A DNA stretch of 64,000 nucleotides from Roseovarius aestuarii (lineage in GTDB: Bacteria; Pseudomonadota; Alphaproteobacteria; Rhodobacterales; Rhodobacteraceae). The stretch covers positions 208,320 through 272,319 of the forward strand of contig NZ_JAIMIB010000004.1 of assembly GCF_019966515.1 (NCBI RefSeq), read 5' to 3'. The translations under genes and the position numbers were made by a program. How positions within the stretch are numbered: the stretch's first letter is position 1; every line of letters starts with the position of its first letter. The notes under the pieces are model-generated. The model searched no databases. It worked only from the letters and a program-made list of their open reading frames with translations, and was not told the DNA's origin. Below, piece by piece: positions 19,143 through 27,790 of this stretch.

Positions 19143-20024
19143 TTATGCAGCGACAGCCGCGCCCAAGGCTGCCAATTCCGCCGCACCCGCGGCGGCGGCG
19201 TTTGGCTCGCCCCTACTTTCTTTCCACAAGCAATATGCGGCCATGCGCCAGTGATACCATCGCGCGAGTTGGCCGTAGCGTGCGATGGTAGCCTCGTCAG
19301 GGTAAGCGGCCAGAAAAGCCGAGATCTCATCATCGCCGAGCACAGCGCCGCGATAGCTAAGTTGCATTGCCGGTGACAGAAATACCGACAGGTCCTCGCA
19401 AGGGTCCCCGGTTGCCGGACATTGCCAGTCGATCAGGCGCATCGTGCCCGGGGTGACCACGATATTGGCCGGAACGGGATCGCCATGCAAAAAACAAGCC
19501 TGCCCGCTGGCCATCACATCGCCTGCGGGTTCAAGGGCGCGTATCCTGTCAGCGCGTTGCGACGGGCAGGCGTCCAGGATGCTCAGGCTGTGTTTTCTCA
19601 GCTCCGCCGAGCCGTCGGCGGCGTGCCGGAGACCGGCAGGTGGGGTGATTTGATGGAGCCGATACAGCATATGGGCGGCTTCAGCTACGTCCGTATGCCA
19701 AGGATTGCCCGGCAGATGCGAATAGACAATACAGTACCCGGCAGAAGTGGGAAAATGATCCAGAAGCCGGGGCGCGATATTCTGCGCGCCTAGATGTTGC
19801 AGGGCCAGCATTTCGCTAGCCGGATCATTCGGGAAAAGCGGGTTTTTTGTGTTGCCCGCGAACAGCTTGACCACGATATCGCTGCGCTGCTGCGTGATAC
19901 GCCAAAGCCAGTTGGTGCGGCCGCCGCTGAGGGCGGTCCAGCCCGCGCCATGTCCGAGCAGCCCCCTGTCCCTGAGATAGGGGGAAAGTGTGTCGCTATA
20001 GGTGCGGAGTGCGGTGGTCTGCAC
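19143..20024 (-). CDS. APH/choline kinase-type phosphotransferase
   Basis: 293 residues. It has the aminoglycoside/choline kinase fold: Lys53 in IVVKLF, catalytic HGD at 180-182 with Asn187 in FLHGDPVPANIV, and the metal-binding Asp199 in RLIDWQ. The substrate could be a small alcohol such as choline or thiamine; nothing in the surroundings decides this. It starts at a GTG at 20024, the only reasonable start for a full kinase N-lobe. It converges on ubiB with nine bases between the stops. Confidence 0.75.
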   Translation of the reverse strand: MQTTALRTYSDTLSPYLRDRGLLGHGAGWTALSGGRTNWLWRITQQRSDIVVKLFAGNTKNPLFPNDPASEMLALQHLGAQNIAPRLLDHFPTSAGYCIVYSHLPGNPWHTDVAEAAHMLYRLHQITPPAGLRHAADGSAELRKHSLSILDACPSQRADRIRALEPAGDVMASGQACFLHGDPVPANIVVTPGTMRLIDWQCPATGDPCEDLSVFLSPAMQLSYRGAVLGDDEISAFLAAYPDEATIARYGQLARWYHWRMAAYCLWKESRGEPNAAAAGAAELAALGAAVAA

Positions 20025-20216
20025 GTGTCGGCCCCGATTGGTTTGGCGCAGGATCGCGGGACGCTACGCCAAGGGGGTGGGGGAGGCAAGCAGGTGCTGT
20101 GCGCCTGCCAGATCTTCAGAGTACTGGCCCCAATTCGCCACTCAAGAACAGCGCTCTAACGGGTTGATTCTGCGGCTTCCAAGCTGAATACCGTCTGCGA
20201 ATTCCCCGCCGTCACC

Positions 20217-20888
20217 CTAGCTTCCGGTTTCACGCAGCCCCAACACATCGTCCGCCGGGATCTCCTGCCCGCCTGCCATCACCAGGAATGTCTGTCCGTT
20301 CTCGGTGCGGGCTTCGACGATGCGCTCGTGCACTTCGACGGCATTGGCCTCAAGCAGTTCGCCGCCCTTGAAAGATTCCAGCGTGATCGAATAGGTTCCG
20401 AGCGGCAGGGGGGCGCCGGTATCGTCGACACCGGCCCAGTCAAGCGCTCCGCTGGTGGCAGGTGCCGGTTGCCGCAGGACTACGTCACCAGCGCTGTCGC
20501 GAACGACCAGTTCAGCGCTGTCGGCCAGCGGGGCGGATTTGACCGTCAGCGAGACCGGCGTGCCGTTGAAGGCAACGGGCATCTCAGCGCGGGCGGTCAT
20601 GCCCACCCAACCCGATAACTGCGCCACGCCCTGTCCGGCAATGCGATCTGCCAGGGAGGTCAGAAGATCGTTGGTTTTCACCTGCTGCTCGACCGTCGAA
20701 AACGTCGCCAGTTGAACCGCGAAATCCGCCGATTCGATGGGATTGAGCGGATCCTGATTTTGCATCTGGGTGGTTAGCATCTTGATGAAGGTTTCAAAAT
20801 CCGAGCTCAGGGCGGTGCGCTGTGGTTGCGTGGCATTTGCGTTCTGGCTGGTCTGGGCGGCAGCGGATGCTGTCTGAGAAATTTCCAT
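20217..20888 (-). CDS. flgD: FlgD, flagellar hook capping/scaffold protein
   Basis: 223 residues. FlgD caps the growing hook and guides assembly of FlgE. The N-terminal FIKMLTTQMQNQDPLNPIES plus FSTVEQQVKTNDLL is the signature of the family; a beta-rich domain with SGALDWAGVDDTGAPLPLGTY follows. It lies 12 bases behind fliK in the same direction and so shares its transcript. Confidence 0.95.
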   Translation of the reverse strand: MEISQTASAAAQTSQNANATQPQRTALSSDFETFIKMLTTQMQNQDPLNPIESADFAVQLATFSTVEQQVKTNDLLTSLADRIAGQGVAQLSGWVGMTARAEMPVAFNGTPVSLTVKSAPLADSAELVVRDSAGDVVLRQPAPATSGALDWAGVDDTGAPLPLGTYSITLESFKGGELLEANAVEVHERIVEARTENGQTFLVMAGGQEIPADDVLGLRETGS

Positions 20889-20900
20889 GAGGGTACCTTT

Positions 20901-22358
20901 CTAGAGTCTGATGTCGACACGATCGGAGAGCAGGGTCAGATGGGGCCCTATGTCGGCCGGTGCGTCTTCGGTTACGGTGCCACCCGCGGTCGGCGTCGCC
21001 TGGGTGCCGGGTTCCGAATCGCTATCGGTTGGGCCGTCCCCATCCGGCGCGCTCTGGCCGAAGGCGAAATCGGCCTGGCCATAACCGATCTCGTGGAATT
21101 CCTGTGCCAGAATGTCGATGTGGCGACGCATCAGATCCAGCGTGTCCGGGCGATCTGCCAGAACATGCACGGTCATCGCCCCGTCAACGGCCTGCATGGA
21201 AATCCGAACGCGGCCAAGTTCAGCCGGATTGAGTGTTAATTCCATTGGGCGGTCCATACCGGCCTGACGCATTGCCTGAGCCAGTTGGATGGCGATATTG
21301 CGCGGTAAATCGGGTTGTTGAAGTAACGTTGCCTGTTGCAATCGCGAGGTGGCAGGCATTTCCGCTGCGGACGTGTCAGCTGCAAATCCGGCCTCCGATA
21401 TCCAATGAACTTTGCCGGTGTCAATCATCTTGCCCTGCAGATCAGATGCATTCAGGGCCGGCGGCGCAGTCAGCGGCATCGCTGTTGCATGCACAGGTGC
21501 TGCGGGCTGACTATGGCGCGTGGCCGGACTGTTCCGGGCTATCTGGTCCGGGGTGCTCTGACGCTCGGTAAGGTGCGCCCTCTCGGGGTTTGTCTTGTCG
21601 CTTTGCCCGGGCGTATTGGCCAGCGCAACAAGCTTGGCGTTGCCCTCATGGGCGGCATCGGTCACAGCCGACTTAACCCGTACCCCGGGCGTTTCACGGG
21701 GCTGATCCGGTGTGTTATTCGTACCTGCAGGTGTGTTCGGTACCTGCCTGTCGGTTCGGGTGGTTGGCACGTTAGCGTCGCTCGCGAGTGACGCAGTTAA
21801 TGGGGCCTGGCGTGCATCGTTACTCGCCTGCTCTCGCAGGATCGTGCTTTGGGTCGGTGGCGCGCTGCCGATGACCTCGGCCGCAACTTTCCGATCGGGT
21901 TGCATTCGGCGCGGCCCATCGTCTGGATTCTGAGGCACCGCAAACCAGGGCGGCACATGACCTGCGGACTGGTCTTGCGGTGCAGGCGTGTCGCGTGTCT
22001 CACTTTCGGGAGTGGCGACGTTCTCCTCACCCTTCGCACGGGTAATCGTGTCCGGTGGCGCGACCTCGTCAGCATCGCCGGATGCGTCTGATAACAACTC
22101 ATAGCCTTCGGTCTTCTCTTTTTCCACCACGTCCACCTCTGGCCTGTCTGGCGAGGCAGATATCGCGCCGTCATCTGTGGCCTTGTCCGGACTGGTACCG
22201 GACTCGGATGTGTGCGCCGAAGGCTCTTCCAGAATCGACTGGAAATCCTCGGTGTCGCGTGACGCATCGGGGCCACGCTCATTACGTTCTTTGCCTGTAC
22301 CGGCGAATATCGGGGGGGATCGGTGGCCGGGTGCGACCTGGCTGATCTGGGACTGCAT
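20901..22358 (-). CDS. fliK: FliK, flagellar hook-length control protein
   Basis: 485 residues. The first ~350 are low-complexity and rich in Pro, Thr, Asp and Glu, the ruler part. The C-terminal hydrolase-like FliK domain (about 360-450) contains MELTLNPAELGRVRISMQAVDGAMTVHV, the conserved block of FliK. It measures hook length during export and switches substrate specificity through FlhB. It heads a two-gene unit with flgD. Confidence 0.92.
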   Translation of the reverse strand: MQSQISQVAPGHRSPPIFAGTGKERNERGPDASRDTEDFQSILEEPSAHTSESGTSPDKATDDGAISASPDRPEVDVVEKEKTEGYELLSDASGDADEVAPPDTITRAKGEENVATPESETRDTPAPQDQSAGHVPPWFAVPQNPDDGPRRMQPDRKVAAEVIGSAPPTQSTILREQASNDARQAPLTASLASDANVPTTRTDRQVPNTPAGTNNTPDQPRETPGVRVKSAVTDAAHEGNAKLVALANTPGQSDKTNPERAHLTERQSTPDQIARNSPATRHSQPAAPVHATAMPLTAPPALNASDLQGKMIDTGKVHWISEAGFAADTSAAEMPATSRLQQATLLQQPDLPRNIAIQLAQAMRQAGMDRPMELTLNPAELGRVRISMQAVDGAMTVHVLADRPDTLDLMRRHIDILAQEFHEIGYGQADFAFGQSAPDGDGPTDSDSEPGTQATPTAGGTVTEDAPADIGPHLTLLSDRVDIRL

Positions 22359-22411
22359 CTATCAAAGCTCCGGGATTTCTTCCACGTTGGGCGGAGCATT
22401 GCAGAACTCGG

Positions 22412-22426
22412 TTACCGCTTCTTTAC
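22412..22426 (+). promoter_or_regulatory. Degenerate CtrA-like box (TTAC-N7-TTAC)
   Basis: Between the divergent fliK and flgJ-like genes, TTAC at 22412-22415 and TTAC at 22423-22426 are seven bases apart. The CtrA consensus in alphaproteobacteria is TTAA-N7-TTAA, so both halves carry one mismatch. Weak on its own; better boxes occur elsewhere in the cluster. Confidence 0.25.
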
Positions 22427-22474
22427 CGTATTGGGTTTCTATGCATCTGAGTTCATTCAATTCGAGGTAATCCC

Positions 22475-22762
22475 GTGACAGATTATTTACCAGTTGCCGC
22501 GCTTCGGTCGCCAAATGCGACGGTGGTCAAGGAAATGTCCGCGCGTCAGGCCGCGGAAAAGCTGGAAGCGAGTTTTCTGGCCGAGATGTTGAAATCAGCG
22601 GGTTTTGGCGCACAGGAAAATTCGTTCAGCGGCAGCGCCGGTGAAGATCAGTTCGCCTCTTTCCAACGGACGGCGATGGCAGAGCAGATGGTCAAGAGGG
22701 GCGGTATCGGGCTGGCTGAGGCATTCTACAAATCCATGATGGAGAAGATCGATGACAACTGA
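22475..22762 (+). CDS. flgJ: FlgJ-type rod-binding protein (no muramidase domain)
   Basis: 95 residues, only the rod-binding/capping domain of FlgJ: AAEKLEASFLAEMLKSAGFG, FASFQRTAMAEQMVKRGGIGLAEAFYKSM. Enterobacterial FlgJ has about 310 residues with a C-terminal peptidoglycan hydrolase that is absent here, as usual in alphaproteobacteria. It starts at the GTG at 22475, preceded by GAGG. Its end overlaps the FlgN-like gene by 11 bases. The separate transglycosylase at 36863-37681 may supply the wall-cutting activity. Confidence 0.85.
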   Translation: MTDYLPVAALRSPNATVVKEMSARQAAEKLEASFLAEMLKSAGFGAQENSFSGSAGEDQFASFQRTAMAEQMVKRGGIGLAEAFYKSMMEKIDDN

Positions 22763-23111
22763 AACGGCGCAAGACATTATCAACCGTCTGGACGAGCTTT
22801 TGGAGCTTGAGCGCGCAGCCTTGCTTAAGGGAAATCTGGAAGAGATCCCGATCTTACTGGGTGAAAAGGAAAGCCTGATTGACGCCCTGAACGCACAGGC
22901 GCCGGAACAGCAGAACAACCTGCAGAATCTCCAGGTTAAAGTAGAGCGAAATCAGGCGCTTCTGGATAGCGCCCTGCAGGGGATACGGAAGGTGGCGGCG
23001 CGTATGGCAGCTTTTCGTCGGATTCGCAGATCGCTTGAAACCTACGATGAAAGCGGCCGCAAACACATAATTCAGGGTGAAGTCGAACACCGCGTAGAAA
23101 AGCGCGCCTGA
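22752..23111 (+). CDS. FlgN-like flagellar export chaperone
   Basis: 119 residues, almost wholly helical, with strong heptad-like stretches (INRLDELLELERAALLKGNLEEI... and ALLDSALQGIRKVAARMAAF). Size, helicity and position match FlgN, the chaperone of hook-associated proteins FlgK and FlgL, but sequence identity to FlgN is weak by eye. It is translationally coupled to the flgJ-like gene and lies upstream of flagellin. Confidence 0.6.
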   Translation: MTTETAQDIINRLDELLELERAALLKGNLEEIPILLGEKESLIDALNAQAPEQQNNLQNLQVKVERNQALLDSALQGIRKVAARMAAFRRIRRSLETYDESGRKHIIQGEVEHRVEKRA

Positions 23112-23151
23112 CCGGATTTGTCTCAAATGCCAGTTAGATAGCTGGTGAGGT

Positions 23152-23169
23152 TTAGTACTCCATTAGTAC
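23152..23169 (+). repeat. TTAGTAC direct repeat upstream of fliC
   Basis: Two copies of TTAGTAC at 23152-23158 and 23163-23169, 11 bases apart centre to centre, about one helical turn. A regulator binding two half-sites on one DNA face is possible. I see no clear -35/-10 or sigma-54 (-24/-12) pair nearby. Confidence 0.45.
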
Positions 23170-23256
23170 ATGAGAGGCCATGGTGGCCGCGCATCCGGAT
23201 ACGGGTGGCGCGGCGGGGCCATCACGCTCAACTGCAGATGTCAGAAGACACCTCAT

Positions 23257-23302
23257 CCGCTTCCCAAAAGGAAGCGGGACATGAAACTGGCGCAAAAGCG
23301 CC
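23257..23302 (+). promoter_or_regulatory. Two tandem hairpins in the flagellin mRNA leader
   Basis: Stem CCGCTTCC/GGAAGCGG (23257-23264 with 23270-23277) closes a CAAAA loop. Eleven bases later stem GGCGC/GCGCC (23289-23293 with 23298-23302) closes an AAAA loop. The fliC ATG follows at 23322 with AAGGAA between. In Caulobacter the flagellin leader is structured and bound by FlbT; flbT and flaF lie directly downstream here, so this is a probable target of the same control (inference). Confidence 0.6.
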
Positions 23303-23321
23303 AAACGCTAAAGGAAATACT

Positions 23322-24539
23322 ATGTCCAGTATTCTGACAAACTCCAGTGCCATGGTCGCACTGCAAACCCTGAAAATGGTCAACAAGAACCTGGCCCATA
23401 CTCAGGGCATGATTTCCACCGGTAAGGATATCGCATCAGCCAAAGACAACTCGGCGATCTGGTCGATCTCCAAGGTGATGGAATCCGATGTCAAAGGTTT
23501 CAAGGCCATTTCGGACAGCTTGTCGCTGGGTCAATCGACAATTGCAGTGGGACGTCAGGCAACCGAAACGATCACAGACCTGTTGACCGACATTAAAGGC
23601 AAGATCGTTGCCGCACAGGAAGACAACGTTGATCGCACCAAGATCAATGATGATGTAACCGCTCTTCGGGATCAAATTGCCTCGGTGGTTTCCGCGGCTC
23701 AGTTCAATGGTTTGAATCTTGTTGACGGCACCACGCCAACCGCCACGATCCTGGCGTCGCTTGATCGCGACAACACGGGAGCTGTGACAGCATCGTCGAT
23801 CACGGTGAATGGTCAGGATATGTCCACTGGTGGGTATGTCGCGAATGACGTTTTTGGTAGTTCAACAGGCGCATCCGCTGCGGGTGATACTCTTGCACAG
23901 ACCTTGGATGCAGCTGGTGGCACAAGTACCATCGTAATTGACGATACGGCTGGCGCTGCATTCGTTGCTGGCGACAGCGTGAGCGTAACAGTGGGCGGTC
24001 AGACAGTATCCTACACAGTCACTGCTGGTGATGTAGGCGGCGGTAATGTCACGGCGGACCTCGTTGCGGTTGGTCTGAAAGGTAAAATCGACGCCTTGGG
24101 CATCGCAGGTTTGACCGTTGACTATGACGGTAGCGCGACTGGCGAACTAGCTTTCACCAACGCCGGTGCGGTTGATCTTAGTGTCAGCGCTCAGTTCACC
24201 AATGCGGGCTCGGGCGGTCTGGCTGCACTTTCCAGCATTGACGTGTCGACAAGCGCTGCGGCAACCACATCTCTGGGCACGATCGAGACATTGATCGATA
24301 CCGCTATTGATGCCGCTGCCGCCTTCGGTTCGGTTGAAGGCCGGGTTGAAATCCAGTCTGAGTTTATCTCAAACCTCACCGACTCGTTGACCACAGGTAT
24401 CGGTGCATTGGTTGACGCCAACATGGAAGAAGCCTCAGCGCGGCTTCAGGCGCTGCAGGTTCAGCAACAGCTGGCCACGCAGTCCCTGTCGATCGCCAAC
24501 CAGGCGCCGCAGGCCATCCTGCAGTTGTTCCGGGGTTAA
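23322..24539 (+). CDS. fliC: Flagellin, filament subunit
   Basis: 405 residues from MSSILTNSSAMVALQTL. The conserved N-terminal D0/D1 helices (to about residue 140, with SKDNSAIWSISKVMESDVKG-like sequence and AQFNGLNLVDG) and C-terminal D1/D0 helices (LTTGIGALVDANMEEASARLQALQVQQQLATQSL...) flank a variable Ala/Thr/Gly-rich D2/D3 region of about 170 residues. It polymerises into the filament after export. A much longer open frame upstream to 23145 is not coding; the ATG at 23322 has AAGGAA and fits flagellin. Confidence 0.96.
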   Translation: MSSILTNSSAMVALQTLKMVNKNLAHTQGMISTGKDIASAKDNSAIWSISKVMESDVKGFKAISDSLSLGQSTIAVGRQATETITDLLTDIKGKIVAAQEDNVDRTKINDDVTALRDQIASVVSAAQFNGLNLVDGTTPTATILASLDRDNTGAVTASSITVNGQDMSTGGYVANDVFGSSTGASAAGDTLAQTLDAAGGTSTIVIDDTAGAAFVAGDSVSVTVGGQTVSYTVTAGDVGGGNVTADLVAVGLKGKIDALGIAGLTVDYDGSATGELAFTNAGAVDLSVSAQFTNAGSGGLAALSSIDVSTSAAATTSLGTIETLIDTAIDAAAAFGSVEGRVEIQSEFISNLTDSLTTGIGALVDANMEEASARLQALQVQQQLATQSLSIANQAPQAILQLFRG

Positions 24540-24545
24540 GGCTAA

Positions 24546-24576
24546 TTTCGGGGGCGTCTTAAGCGCGCCCCCGAAA
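24546..24576 (+). terminator. Strong hairpin between fliC and flaF
   Basis: An 11-bp perfect stem, TTTCGGGGGCG at 24546-24556 with CGCCCCCGAAA at 24566-24576, and a 9-base loop, starting seven bases after the flagellin stop. No T run follows, so it may be a leaky terminator or a 3'-end stabiliser that gives much more flagellin than flaF-flbT mRNA. Confidence 0.7.
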
Positions 24577-24613
24577 ACCAATATCGCTGATACTCTTCCC
24601 GGAAGGACATGAA

Positions 24614-24988
24614 ATGAATGCGATTACCAAGGCGCAGAATGCGTACCGTAATGACGCACAGCTAATTCGCACGGACCGAGATACGGAATATAATGCCTTT
24701 GCCGAAATCACCCATCGCCTCAAAACGGCCTCGAGCCGTGGCGCAGATGGGTTCAGGGATCTGGCAGGGGCTTTACATGATAACAGAAGGCTCTGGACAA
24801 TTTTGGCGATGGATGTCGCCGATAAGTCCAACACGCTGCCGGAGATGCTGCGTGCGCGTATCTTGTATCTTTCGGAATTTACACAACAACACAGTAGCAA
24901 GGTATTGACCAAGCAGGCCACGGTCGACGCACTTGTCGAGATCAACACAGCCATAATGCGCGGCTTGCGTAACAAGAGGGTCAAATAA
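24614..24988 (+). CDS. flaF: FlaF, flagellar biosynthesis regulator
   Basis: 124 residues, helical, matching FlaF of alphaproteobacteria (NAYRNDAQLIRTDRDTEYNAF..., ILAMDVADKSNTLPEMLRARI). In Caulobacter FlaF promotes flagellin translation or secretion and opposes FlbT. The ATG at 24614 follows a GGAAGGA ribosome site. Its stop shares one base with the flbT start (TAATG), so the two are made together. Confidence 0.9.
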   Translation: MNAITKAQNAYRNDAQLIRTDRDTEYNAFAEITHRLKTASSRGADGFRDLAGALHDNRRLWTILAMDVADKSNTLPEMLRARILYLSEFTQQHSSKVLTKQATVDALVEINTAIMRGLRNKRVK

Positions 24989-25392
24989 TGACGGGACTTG
25001 TTCTTAAACTCAGCCCCAAGGAACGTGTGTTAATCAACGGGGCTGTTATTGAAAACGGTGATCGCCGGTCGCGTCTTGCGATCATGACGCCGAATGCGAA
25101 TATCCTGCGGCTGCGCGACGCGATCCACCCGGAAGAAGCCAACACACCGGTGCGACGGGTCTGCTACGCCGCGCAACTGGTATTGTCGGGAGATGCAGAC
25201 CCCGAAGAGACCCGATTGCAACTCTTGCGTCGTATCGAAGAACTGAGTCAGGTCCTGACAGATGCCGACAGCCGGGCGAGCCTGACCCAGGCGACCGACG
25301 CCTTGTTGCAGGATCGGCATTATCAGTGCCTCAAAGCGCTACGTGCCTTGTTGCCGCGCGAAGACAGATTATTGGCACATCGTCCGTCATGA
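24988..25392 (+). CDS. flbT: FlbT, flagellin post-transcriptional regulator
   Basis: 134 residues. FlbT binds the flagellin mRNA leader and in Caulobacter represses translation until the hook is complete. Recognisable blocks: LVLKLSPKERVLINGAVIENGDRRSRLAIMTPNANILRLRDAI and RVCYAAQLVLSGDADPEETR. It overlaps flaF by one base and the DUF1217 gene by four. Confidence 0.92.
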   Translation: MTGLVLKLSPKERVLINGAVIENGDRRSRLAIMTPNANILRLRDAIHPEEANTPVRRVCYAAQLVLSGDADPEETRLQLLRRIEELSQVLTDADSRASLTQATDALLQDRHYQCLKALRALLPREDRLLAHRPS

Positions 25393-26201
25393 ATTTCCAG
25401 CCCATAGTGCCCGTTGGCGGGCTGACCGGTTGGGTGTTGCTTAACAATACCCTAGAGCGTCAGACTGAAGCCTTCAACAAATCGCCGTCGATTGTGCGTG
25501 ACACCGATTATTTTGAGCAGAAAATTGGCGATATCCGGATGGCCGAGCAGTTGGTGTCCGATCGTCGGTTGCTGAGTGTCGCTCTGGGTGCCTTTGGATT
25601 GAGCGACGATCTGAATAGCCAGGCGCTTATCCAGCGCGTTTTGGAAGAAGGCACCCGCGACGATGACGCGCTTGCCAACCGCCTGACGGATGAGCGTTAT
25701 GCAAAGTTGACCGATGCGTTCGGATTTGCCGAACCTGGTCTGCCGCGGACGCGTCTGGAAGGTTTTGCCCGGGAAATCACCGATCGCTTCCGCCGCCTGG
25801 AATTTGAAGTGGCCTTGGGTCAGCAGGACGAAAGCCTGCGCCTGGCGATGAACACCCAGAGAGAGTTACAGGATATCGTAACGAGCGGAGAAGATCCTGA
25901 TACACAGTGGTTCCGGATCATGGGCAACCCCCCGCTGCGTAAGGTTTTCGAGGTAGCTCTGGGACTGCCAGTAAGCTTTGGCCAGCTTGATATCGACAGG
26001 CAACTCGACACGTTCAAAGCAGCGGCCAGCAGTCAGCTGGGTATCGAAACCCTGTCAGATCTGGCGTCCGAAGAGCGCGGAGAAGAGTTCATCCGCCGCT
26101 TCCTGTTGCGCGATCAGATTGCGTCGTTTCAGGTTCAGTCGAGCGGTGCCATTGCATTGACACTTTTGCAATCTGCGCCGAGCATTTTTCGCGGCACCTG
26201 A
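25389..26201 (+). CDS. DUF1217 family flagellar protein
   Basis: 270 residues, starting at the ATG whose ATGA overlaps the flbT stop. It resembles the DUF1217 family of alphaproteobacterial flagellar loci: helical, with repeated motifs such as DYFEQKIGDIRMAEQLVSDRRLLSVALGAFGL and PLRKVFEVALGLPVSFGQLDIDRQL. There is no signal peptide. The function is not known to me; its place behind flaF-flbT suggests a role in flagellin handling or filament assembly. Confidence 0.8.
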   Translation: MNFQPIVPVGGLTGWVLLNNTLERQTEAFNKSPSIVRDTDYFEQKIGDIRMAEQLVSDRRLLSVALGAFGLSDDLNSQALIQRVLEEGTRDDDALANRLTDERYAKLTDAFGFAEPGLPRTRLEGFAREITDRFRRLEFEVALGQQDESLRLAMNTQRELQDIVTSGEDPDTQWFRIMGNPPLRKVFEVALGLPVSFGQLDIDRQLDTFKAAASSQLGIETLSDLASEERGEEFIRRFLLRDQIASFQVQSSGAIALTLLQSAPSIFRGT

Positions 26202-26334
26202 AGATCGCCGACGTAAAAGCGTTCCGACCTCCTGAGAGAGGCGGAGCAAGCCGTAGCTGTGTTTACGTGCTTATCCAGTGTTGCAGGGCAGTTTTGCGAC
26301 GAGCTGGAGCGCGGTATGACCAACAAGCATCGAT

Positions 26335-27705
26335 CTAGTGGCCAAGTTGCCCGTCTGCTTTTGATCCGACGGCTGGCCTGCTTTGCCCGGAGCGGCGCAG
26401 AATGAGTGAGAGCCGATCAAAGCTGTTTTGCACCGACACGGCTTCTTTTTCGGCCAGAAAACTATCAAGATCGGCCCAGACCCGAATTGCCTGGTCCAGT
26501 TCGGTATCCGTGCCCTCGGCATATAGGCCGGCTTTGATCATTGTTTCAGATCGCGCATAAGCGCCCAACAGGCGACGGACGTTGAGGATCGTCTGGTTCT
26601 CAATGTCAGTGGCCGCCGCGGGCAGGCTACGGGAAACCGAGCGTAACAAATCGATTGCAGGATAGCGCCCGCGTTCGGCGATCTGACGGTCGAGAACGAT
26701 ATGCCCATCCAGGACACCGCGCAGGATATCAGCCACCGGTTCGTCCATGTCTGATCCGGCGACCAGCACGCTGAGTAGCGACGTGATGTCGCCGCTTCCG
26801 TCTTCACCCGGGCCCGCGCGTTCGCAAAGCGACGTAATCATATGCGCGGTAGAGGCGGGAAATCCGCGCAAGGCGGGCATTTCACCCACGGCGGTCGCGA
26901 CTTCGCGATGTGCCTCGGCAAAGCGCGTGATCGAATCGGCCAGAAACAACACATGAGCCCCCTGATCGCGGAAATGTTCGGCGACGCTCATCGCCGTCCA
27001 GGCACAGCGTCGACGGACAAGCGGCGATTTGTCTGACGTGGCCGCGACGATAATGGAGCGCTGCATTCCCTCGGGCCCCAGGACGTTTTCAACAAAATCG
27101 CGCAATTCGCGACCCCGCTCGCCGATCAAGGCAAAAACTACGATATCTGCTTCCATCTGCTGTCCCAGATGCGCCAGCAAGTTTGATTTGCCGACGCCGG
27201 ACCCGGCGAAAAGCCCTAGGCGCTGACCGCGAACGATGGGAAGAAGTGTGTTGAACGCCGCCATTCCTGTCTCAAGACGATCACCCAGTGGTTTGCGTTG
27301 CGCGGCTGCTGGCGGGGCAGCCCGCAGAGGACGTGCCTCGGGACCGCGCAGCAGTGGTCGACTGTCCAGCGGCTGTCCGTAAGGGTCAATAATACGCCCG
27401 ATCCAACTGTCTGCGGGTGCGATGGTACTGGCCTCAAGCAGGGCCGCGCGATCACCCAGCGACACCCCAGTGGGTGTCTCGTCCGGCAGCATCAGGACGC
27501 CGTCTTCTTCTAATTGCTGCACCTCGCCCGAAAGCCGCCCACCATCGCGGCGCACCACCCTGATTCGGTCGCCAAGCCGGGCCTGGTGGTCCAAGCCGCC
27601 GATCTTCAACGTATTACCCTGAACAGCCCGTACCCGTCCGATCACCCGCTCTGCTCTTAGTGTAGATATTTCCGCCTGTAGACAGGCCAACCCGGATTTG
27701 GTCAT
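26335..27705 (-). CDS. fliI: FliI, flagellar export ATPase
   Basis: 456 residues, F1-ATPase-beta-like. The P-loop AGSGVGKS is at 167-174 (GLFAGSGVGKSNLL), with the arginine-finger region and VVFALIGERGRELRDF following. FliI feeds substrates to the export gate with FliH and FliJ. I chose MTKSGLACLQ at 27705 over an extension to 27750. It is transcribed alone, divergent from the rod operon at 27791 and convergent with the DUF1217 gene. Odd: the FliH- and FliJ-like genes lie far away in other units. Confidence 0.94.
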   Translation of the reverse strand: MTKSGLACLQAEISTLRAERVIGRVRAVQGNTLKIGGLDHQARLGDRIRVVRRDGGRLSGEVQQLEEDGVLMLPDETPTGVSLGDRAALLEASTIAPADSWIGRIIDPYGQPLDSRPLLRGPEARPLRAAPPAAAQRKPLGDRLETGMAAFNTLLPIVRGQRLGLFAGSGVGKSNLLAHLGQQMEADIVVFALIGERGRELRDFVENVLGPEGMQRSIIVAATSDKSPLVRRRCAWTAMSVAEHFRDQGAHVLFLADSITRFAEAHREVATAVGEMPALRGFPASTAHMITSLCERAGPGEDGSGDITSLLSVLVAGSDMDEPVADILRGVLDGHIVLDRQIAERGRYPAIDLLRSVSRSLPAAATDIENQTILNVRRLLGAYARSETMIKAGLYAEGTDTELDQAIRVWADLDSFLAEKEAVSVQNSFDRLSLILRRSGQSRPAVGSKADGQLGH

Positions 27706-27752
27706 CGAACTCTCCAATAAGTTTCTGAAAACAATTTCTAAAGGAATCACGG

Positions 27753-27767
27753 TTAAGCCTTAGTTGA
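27753..27767 (+). promoter_or_regulatory. CtrA-like box upstream of flgB
   Basis: TTAA at 27753-27756, seven bases, TTGA at 27764-27767: one mismatch from TTAA-N7-TTAA. It lies 23 bases before the flgB ATG in the fliI-flgB divergent region (27706-27790), a fitting place for a rod-operon promoter. Confidence 0.5.
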
Positions 27768-27790
27768 AACCAATCGAGGGAGAAGCCCCG

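Noticed and set aside
23145..23321. In-frame N-terminal extension of flagellin
   Set aside because: Export would not tolerate 59 extra residues there, the stretch holds the leader hairpins, and the ATG at 23322 matches flagellin starts.
26202..26334. Possible terminator between DUF1217 and fliI
   Set aside because: I looked for an inverted repeat with a T run between the converging genes and found none convincing.
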